Source: Alitta virens
Taxonomy: Eukaryota; Annelida; Polychaeta; Phyllodocida; Nereididae
Direction: 5' to 3'
NCBI GenBank assembly: GCA_932294295.1
Contig: OW028575.1
Span: 42,814,753-42,878,752, forward strand
DNA length: 64,000 bases
Every line of letters starts with the position of its first letter. Position 1 is the first letter of the stretch. Below are positions 61,801 to 64,000 of the stretch, in pieces. The position numbers were made by a program, and so were the translations under genes. Under the pieces are notes generated by a model. It was not told the origin of the DNA. It worked only from the letters and a program-made list of their open reading frames with translations, and did not search any database.

Positions 61801-63792
61801 TCAAACAATTACATTTCAGCAGTCACAAGATAACGGTGAATCTAATTCTAAAATGAAAGAAAGTAGTGATGGGTCTGTTTTGAAAGTAAAGCCACATTCT
61901 TCAGGCAGCAGTCAATCGACAAAAAAACATGGCGACAAGGGAAAACTATTGAGCAAGAAATCTGCAAAAAAGAAGTTGCTTAGCGGATTAACGGACAGTT
62001 GTAAGAAACACAGCAGCTCTAGTCCATCCACAGGTACACCTGCAAAATCGAAATCATCAGGCAAAAACAAAACTCCAGGCAGCAAATGTTCAAAGTCCGG
62101 ATCATCTGTTAAAAGTATGATTATCTTAAACTATTTTGATTTTGTATTTTTGCGTAATGCACCAATGCAGCTTTAAGTGTTTTTATTTAATTTTTGTGAC
62201 ACAGTAGATATTTTTGGTTTTTATTTAAAGCATGGCATGTTGATTGCAGAATCTAAGTCAAAGTCAAAGGAATCTAAAGGTCTCAGTGCAATAAAAGCCA
62301 AATTTCACGGAAATTCTGATGATTCCGATTCAGAACTTGGTAAGAAGCGTTGTCACATTTCAATTTTAAAGTGTTAAAAGTATTATATTATTAAGTGGGA
62401 TATGCTAAACCAACTAAATTGTGGGACCCACACAAGGAAATATCACATATTAGAATATAAGCTTGGAAAGTTAATACAGTGTAGTTTGCACTTGTTATAT
62501 GTAAGAGTATTGTATGGTAGAGGTTCACCGTTATTATTGGTAGTAGTGTCCAGTATGAACATAGATAGAATGTCGTGCTAGTAAGTTAATATCTGTAATC
62601 ATATAAATCTATAATCTTTGTCTTCTTACTAATTTTCCCTCCGCTATTGTCTCAAAGTATGTTACTATGGTGATTCAGAGGATGTCAGTTGGCTGTTTGA
62701 TGAAGATGAGATAAACCCACCATTGTCCGTCCTGACTGGAAAATCTATGAGCGCCGTGAAACAAGAACTGGACGATGGCTGGGCTTCTACTAGCAGTGGT
62801 AAGCATTGCAGTCAGATCAGCATTAGTTACTACTAATTAGCCGGTGCACACATTTCCATACATTGTATAATTTAACTAGTTAGTAATTATGTAAAATAAT
62901 TTGTGAATGTTTTGAAAAGTTACTAATATTTATGGTAAGGATGCTAGTGCTTTGCGAAATATCTCCCATATACAAGAGCTCTTTATTTGTGGTGGTGTTT
63001 GTTGATAGTGTGCTGTATATCTGATTGAAGCCTAGTCTTTGAAGAAAGAAAAATACTCTTATCCTTTCAGATGACATGTCAAGTGACAGTGATGACAGCA
63101 GCCTCGATCTGCCTCCGCAGTTCTCAGACTTGCGTCTGATAAAGACGAGTATTGCTACGGCTACAAGCGTTGCTTTGAAGACCAAAAAGCGCAAGAAGAG
63201 TCCTGATGGTGAGACTGAAATTTAAATTATAGAATACCTGAATTGACCATTAGTAAGTAATTTTGAATATTCTTGCATGCTTTAATAGGATATAATCTCT
63301 GATTTTTTTTATTAATGTTGCAGACACTGGACTTGATGATTCTGAAATGGATGACAACCCAGTGAAGAAGCGAAAACCTGGTCGACCTAAAAAGCTAGAC
63401 AAGGATGGCAACCTTTGTTTCACAGGTGAGTGATGCAGTAAGTGTGAAACATGTTAGGTCATGTGTGACGTTAGCGTGAGTGATTACTTATGATGCCTCC
63501 CTATGAACTTACCATAATAAAAAATTATAAAATTTAAAATCATTCCGCCATGTGATATGAACATTTTTTGCTTTTGCTTTCAGAAACAATTGTTGCCAAG
63601 AAGCCAAAGGCTCAAATATTCCCCTTGTCCTCATCCTCCTCCTGCTCATCTCCTGTGGCCATTTTAACTCCTGCCCCAATTTTAACTCCTGCCCCAATTT
63701 TAACTCCTGCCCCCATTTTAATTCCTGCCCCATCTTCGCAAACACCTGTGACAAAGAAGAAACCCAAACCTGAACACAGTTCTACCACTAAG
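25589..63792 (+). CDS. BAHCC1/TNRC18-like chromatin protein, 5' part of gene
   Basis: Seventeen exons chain in consistent phase into 1704 codons: 25589-25826, 32102-32212, 49825-50511, 53921-54709, 55156-55236, 57175-57292, 58594-58691, 58936-59175, 59672-59922, 60112-61204, 61301-61424, 61513-62114, 62250-62339, 62658-62798, 63071-63208, 63324-63425 and 63584-63792. The gene runs on beyond the window. Identity rests on the MDGR start shared with both vertebrate paralogues, the Ser/Pro-rich body, and the coiled coil LAELQRRYKEKQVELAKLQ (about residues 1250-1270) followed by the AT-hook RRKPGRPK (about 1283-1290). A second AT-hook, KRKPGRPKK, is near 1616-1624. In vertebrates these nuclear proteins read repressive histone methylation through a C-terminal BAH domain and recruit corepressors; that domain is not in the window. 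One gene here may stand for both vertebrate paralogues. Confidence 0.87.
25827..32101 (+). other. Intron 1 (6.3 kb)
   Basis: No coding exon is needed here, because exons 1 and 2 join in phase 1. Visible content is an (AT)n run at about 25914-25930, a GC-rich patch at about 29,640-30,010 with a short tandem duplication (CCAGGGCCAATCTC twice, about 29,883-29,913), and a palindromic repeat at 31507-31647. Confidence 0.7.
31507..31647. mobile_element. MITE-like imperfect palindrome
   Basis: The segment starts TCATAGAC and ends GTCTATGA. Inside, CAGAGGACGTCA is mirrored by TGACGTCCTCTG, and CCAAT-type pentamers are mirrored near the centre. A diverged partial copy (CTAACCAATGAGAAGCTGGATTCACAACGA and following) appears at about 880-945, suggesting a dispersed family. 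Confidence 0.55.
32102..32212 (+). CDS. BAHCC1-like exon 2
   Basis: Acceptor TTTCAG, donor CAAG|GTAAGT, phase 1 to phase 1. It encodes SGYELMGHYLGS...HYKAMLPLHPFWHHAPLSAQ, rich in aromatic residues and His. Short, but its frame, borders and phase all agree with its neighbours. Confidence 0.85.
33520..33870. repeat. GATA-type microsatellite with an internal duplication
   Basis: GATA/TAGA units are interspersed with a larger duplicated module: TAGTCATTAGATATATCTATA recurs at about 33,575 and 33,706, and AAATTAGACCTAATTCCTCC recurs at about 33,650 and 33,790. The locus is thus a higher-order tandem duplication of about 130-140 bp. Confidence 0.85.
34922..35192 (+). mobile_element. SINE family 1 fragment (body plus B box)
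   Basis: It begins at a B-box-like GGGTTCGAATTATCGG and continues with the same body as the SINE at 11007-11285: GTGCCTTGTACTCTGGTGTCTATGC, GGTGTGGACTCCCAGCTTTATC and GGCAGCTGGTCATATAA. The A-box part of the head is missing or unrecognisable. Confidence 0.65.
38725..38765 (-). mobile_element. SINE family 1 short fragment
   Basis: On the minus strand the segment reads GTGTGGACTCCAAGCCTTATC and then CTCATCATTATTATC, matching the centre of the SINE bodies at 11.2 and 35.1 kb. Only this short block is recognisable. Confidence 0.4.
39318..39445. mobile_element. MITE family M1, copy 2
   Basis: It begins TACCGTAACGGAGGGTATTA and ends with a degenerate complement (AATACCCACCTTTACCGTA); AACATTTTAAT-like arms and TGTTAACA lie at the centre. 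It is the same family as 19802-19938, with some base changes and a small deletion in the left arm. Confidence 0.8.
40025..40065. repeat. GATT/GATA microsatellite
   Basis: Degenerate GATTGATT, GATAGATT and TAGATAGG units in tandem. Confidence 0.8.
40856..41073. mobile_element. MITE family M2 with 48-bp terminal inverted repeats
   Basis: The left end, TACACTCGGCGACAGTGAAA and following bases to about 40903, is matched by the complement of the right end with about two mismatches over 48 bp. The end sequence includes a repeated GCGAATTTC-type motif. TA lies at both ends. There is no coding capacity in the roughly 120-bp centre. Confidence 0.88.
42512..42626. mobile_element. Short MITE M3, hAT-like ends
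   Basis: The left end CAGGCCCGTAGCCAGC is mirrored by the right end GGTGGCTACGGGCATG. The 5-bp sequence TTATA directly flanks both sides (42507-42511 and 42627-42631). The CAGG...-type end recalls hAT elements, although hAT elements usually make 8-bp duplications, so the class is uncertain. Confidence 0.65.
44613..44979. mobile_element. Non-autonomous DNA transposon M4, 41-bp perfect terminal repeats
   Basis: The ends are TAAGTAATAGATAATGCCCG and its complement, continuing without mismatch for about 41 bp per side (through TTCTTCGACATGGGAGT). A further subterminal ACATGGGA/TCCCATGT palindrome lies inside the left end. The interior holds a 42-codon ORF (44811-44939) that runs into the right terminal repeat, possibly a leftover of a longer transposon gene. 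Confidence 0.88.
45649..45811 (+). mobile_element. MITE family M5 (hAT-like), copy 1
   Basis: About 163 bp, similar along its full length to 51361-51523. Shared blocks are CCAACTTTGAAA, GGTTGGATAGATTGTA, AGTAAATGGTCATCTGAAAA and GCTACGTGGCTAA-type sequence. Its ends, AGGAATCTTTCC and GAGAGAATCCT, are imperfect inverted repeats. No clear target duplication is left in this copy. Confidence 0.8.
49443..49597. mobile_element. MITE family M6, long palindrome
   Basis: TACATGGCCAAATGTGCCAC at the left is matched by the complement of the right end, and similarity continues for about 70 bp per arm, through GCATGGAAAACGCATGG and GGTTTTC, leaving a loop of about 15 bp. It lies 228 bp upstream of BAHCC1-like exon 3. 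TA at both ends. Confidence 0.85.
49825..50511 (+). CDS. BAHCC1-like exon 3
   Basis: Acceptor TGTGTTTCAG, donor TCTG|GTAAGC, phase 1 at both ends. It encodes about residues 117-345: EALLASSYAHAYSSMGLLDAG, then a Ser/Thr/Lys/Glu-rich stretch with the SUMO-type motifs VKSE and VKTE, a KKHKKSELSPKSS basic patch, a run of six prolines, and DEALCLSTK, a weak relative of the CtBP motif. Confidence 0.88.
51004..51128 (+). other. Candidate cryptic or alternative terminal exon
   Basis: After a good polypyrimidine tract and acceptor (TTATCCTTCCTACAG), a frame in the phase required by exon 3 stays open for 40 residues (GDSILQTFPVQKSTLNIPAV and following) to a TAG. Used as a last exon it would yield a short protein of about 385 residues. 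No poly(A) signal was confirmed next to it. Chance openness over 40 codons is not unlikely. Confidence 0.2.
51361..51523 (+). mobile_element. MITE family M5 (hAT-like), copy 2 with target duplication
   Basis: It is a second full-length copy of the 45649-45811 element, ending in GAGAGAACCCT with the mirrored start AGGGATCTCTCC. The sequence GATCACC flanks both sides (51354-51360 and 51524-51530), extendable to 8 bp with one mismatch, which suits an hAT-type 8-bp target duplication. Confidence 0.85.
53460..53490 (+). repeat. AATAAA followed by (ATT)n
   Basis: GCAATAAAAATTATTATTATT resembles the 3' tail of CR1/jockey-type LINEs. No coding part of a LINE is visible upstream, so this is either a short 3' fragment or a plain microsatellite. 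Confidence 0.4.
53542..53567. repeat. Perfect 26-bp palindrome with AT core
   Basis: TCTGGAAATATAT is followed directly by its exact complement. The element has no loop and could extrude as a cruciform. Confidence 0.9.
53921..54709 (+). CDS. BAHCC1-like exon 4
   Basis: Acceptor TATATTGTAG, donor ACAG|GTGAGA, phase 1 at both ends. It encodes about residues 346-608. Notable features are the SUMO-type motifs VKTE and VKQE, a short Gln run, QAINLTIAS, a repeated MTGQ (SMTGQMTGQTAPWYSWEG), and PFDLS at about 587-591, which fits the PxDLS consensus for binding the corepressor CtBP. Confidence 0.88.
55156..55236 (+). CDS. BAHCC1-like exon 5
   Basis: Acceptor GCATTCCAG, donor TCTG|GTGAGT, phase 1 at both ends. 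It encodes VNIPIGIAIARKRGESSQSS and SVKLSSSG-type sequence; the short hydrophobic patch followed by basic residues stands out in a low-complexity neighbourhood. Confidence 0.85.
57175..57292 (+). CDS. BAHCC1-like exon 6
   Basis: Acceptor CTGTTTCAG, donor CTCG|GTAAGA, phase 1 in and phase 2 out. It encodes GSGSQAASTGDEDDFSSSSS followed by QQRRQQASASESC and SRERP: an acidic-Ser patch, then a Gln/Arg patch. Confidence 0.82.
58594..58691 (+). CDS. BAHCC1-like exon 7
   Basis: Acceptor TTTATATAG, donor TCAG|GTACGG, phase 2 in and phase 1 out. It encodes ESKGILPSSRTASSQSLGS and HDLPGQGDNIRSS. Low-complexity Ser-rich; supported by phase continuity on both sides. Confidence 0.8.
58936..59175 (+). CDS. 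BAHCC1-like exon 8
   Basis: Acceptor GCTGTTCAG, donor CAAG|GTGGGT, phase 1 at both ends. It encodes about residues 708-787, ending in PVGFKLVQDSITGQVYLIQ, a compact ordered-looking segment that is a likely conserved block, after WNALNSLWLQQGALPLPQP. Confidence 0.88.
59672..59922 (+). CDS. BAHCC1-like exon 9
   Basis: Acceptor CATTGTTACAG, donor CAG|GTAAAC, phase 1 in and phase 0 out. It encodes DVTSVEGKRFWAAGGLPTSG followed by Ser/Pro/Gln-rich sequence with NETKQEPQD. Confidence 0.87.
60112..61204 (+). CDS. BAHCC1-like exon 10 (largest)
   Basis: Acceptor TATGTTGCAG, donor GCAA|GTGAGT, phase 0 in and phase 1 out. It encodes about 364 residues (872-1235): Ser/Pro-rich with PTPPPPIS, an AGVQTSDVEDD acidic segment, SLANFCDTIFSSAEMTEAIG, SDGLELLSVLATHAQKEA and APKAYMLEGFTPLEPP. 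The hydrophobic islands inside the disordered sequence are candidate conserved interaction motifs. Confidence 0.9.
61205..61300 (+). other. Stop-free 96-nt intron
   Basis: This intron (GTGAGT...TTTGTAG) is 96 nt, a multiple of three, and has no in-frame stop. If retained it would add 32 residues between exon 10 and the coiled coil. The encoded residues are hydrophobic/aromatic (RYYYNVLFILRQNSVFQIFS), unlike the flanking protein, which favours true intron status. Confidence 0.75.
61301..61424 (+). CDS. BAHCC1-like exon 11: conserved coiled coil
   Basis: Acceptor GCTTTGTAG, donor GAGA|GTAAGT, phase 1 in and phase 2 out. It encodes LDKMETLELEMTMRLAELQR and RYKEKQVELAKLQPRKDR, a charged heptad-like helix. 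It corresponds to the coiled coil that gives BAHCC1 (BAH and coiled-coil domain containing 1) its name and is the strongest family signature in the window. Confidence 0.92.
61513..62114 (+). CDS. BAHCC1-like exon 12: AT-hook and Lys/Ser-rich region
   Basis: Acceptor GTTTTCTACAG, donor AAAA|GTATGA, phase 2 in and phase 1 out. It opens with DRDRHRRKPGRPKNGRSKRS, an AT-hook (GRP core flanked by basic residues) for minor-groove DNA binding, then about 150 residues dominated by Ser and Lys with several nuclear-localisation-like clusters (SKKKKRD, KKSAKKKLL). Confidence 0.88.
62250..62339 (+). CDS. BAHCC1-like exon 13
   Basis: Acceptor TGATTGCAG, donor CTTG|GTAAGA, phase 1 at both ends. It encodes SKSKSKESKGLSAIKAKFHG and NSDDSDSEL, a basic-then-acidic segment. 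Confidence 0.85.
62658..62798 (+). CDS. BAHCC1-like exon 14
   Basis: Phase 1 at both ends; the acceptor is poor (GTCTCAAAG), the donor good (AGTG|GTAAGC). It encodes CYYGDSEDVSWLFDEDEI, NPPLSVLTGKSMSAVKQELDD and GWASTSS, with an acidic hydrophobic block and a VKQE SUMO-type motif. The exact left border is the least certain of all exons. Confidence 0.78.
63071..63208 (+). CDS. BAHCC1-like exon 15
   Basis: Acceptor ATCCTTTCAG, donor GATG|GTGAGA, phase 1 at both ends. It encodes DDMSSDSDDSSLDLPPQFSD, LRLIKTSIATATSVALKTKK and RKKSPD: acidic-Ser patch, hydrophobic stretch, basic cluster. Confidence 0.87.
63324..63425 (+). CDS. BAHCC1-like exon 16: second AT-hook
   Basis: Acceptor AATGTTGCAG, donor ACAG|GTGAGT, phase 1 at both ends. 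It encodes TGLDDSEMDDNPV followed by KKRKPGRPKKLDKDGNLCFT; KRKPGRPKK is a canonical AT-hook. Confidence 0.88.
63584..63792 (+). CDS. BAHCC1-like exon 17 with ILTPAP repeats
   Basis: Acceptor TTGCTTTCAG, donor AAG|GTATAT, phase 1 in and phase 0 out. It encodes TIVAKKPKAQIFPL, a Ser-rich stretch, four tandem hexapeptides (ILTPAP three times, then ILIPAP), and TPVTKKKPKPEHSSTTK. The gene continues: an acceptor TTTACAG ends at 63998, so the next exon should start at 63999. Confidence 0.85.
63661..63732 (+). repeat. 18-bp coding tandem repeat, four units
   Basis: Four copies of ATTTTAACTCCTGCCCCA with one change in each of the last two units. The period is a multiple of three, so it adds whole ILTPAP units. 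Confidence 0.95.
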
Positions 63793-64000
63793 GTATATAT
63801 ACTACCTTTGTTTTTATTAAATAATTGTAATGTTAGGAAAGAATTACACATGGTATTCACAATGTGCTGTTTTATCACATTACATTCAGTAGACTTTAAA
63901 AAATTGGAACTGATTGTTCACTTGATTTAGCTTATTTGTAGTACATTTGCATTTTGATTTGTGTGATTGTATGTGGCATTATTCCTTGCAATTTACAGGA

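Noticed and set aside
1..64000. CRISPR array, operon, phage or other prokaryotic system
   Set aside because: The direct repeats seen are microsatellites or transposons, and the genes have spliceosomal introns; nothing prokaryotic is present.

Overview
The window looks like nuclear DNA from an animal, most likely an invertebrate deuterostome; an echinoderm or a relative is my best guess. The signs are AT-rich DNA, protein-coding genes split by GT-AG introns, long introns packed with degraded transposons, tRNA-derived SINEs and MITEs, and the palindromic word TAGGCCTA scattered in many copies. The species assignment is inference; the eukaryotic, metazoan nature is directly visible from the genes.

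Two protein-coding genes can be supported, both on the + strand. The first (2268 to about 7754, with 3' UTR possibly to about 10.8 kb) is the 3' end of a conventional protein kinase C. Three constitutive exons encode the end of the kinase C-lobe. They are followed by two alternative terminal exons, each in the same phase, each encoding a complete V5 tail with turn and hydrophobic motifs and each with its own stop. The downstream one is strikingly like mammalian PKC-beta-II; the upstream one is a diverged second version. A third, unrelated candidate terminal exon (4688-4828) lies between them and the kinase exons.

From about 10.9 to 25.4 kb there is no convincing gene. This intergenic stretch holds a tRNA-derived SINE, an inverted pair of dispersed repeats, a mariner transposase relic, a decayed non-LTR retrotransposon with a broken Tc1-like element inserted in it, a palindromic MITE, a second SINE with a clean 14-bp target duplication, and an unusual cluster of long poly-C/poly-G tracts. 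A CpG-rich segment at about 21.9-22.9 kb is a candidate promoter for the next gene.

The second gene (start codon at 25589, running off the right end) is a homologue of vertebrate BAHCC1/TNRC18, large chromatin proteins with a C-terminal BAH domain. Seventeen coding exons can be chained without a phase conflict, giving 5112 nt (1704 codons) up to 63792, and the next acceptor is visible at the last bases. The visible part is Ser/Pro-rich and contains a CtBP-type PxDLS motif, several SUMO-acceptor motifs, a conserved coiled coil and two AT-hooks; the BAH domain must lie outside the window. Introns 1 (6.3 kb) and 2 (17.6 kb) carry GATA-type microsatellites and many MITEs with intact terminal inverted repeats.

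The most interesting items are the duplicated alternative V5 tail exons of PKC (with an order opposite to mammalian PRKCB), the candidate third tail exon, a stop-free 96-nt intron in the BAHCC1-like gene, a strong uORF just upstream of its start, and the set of well-preserved MITE families.
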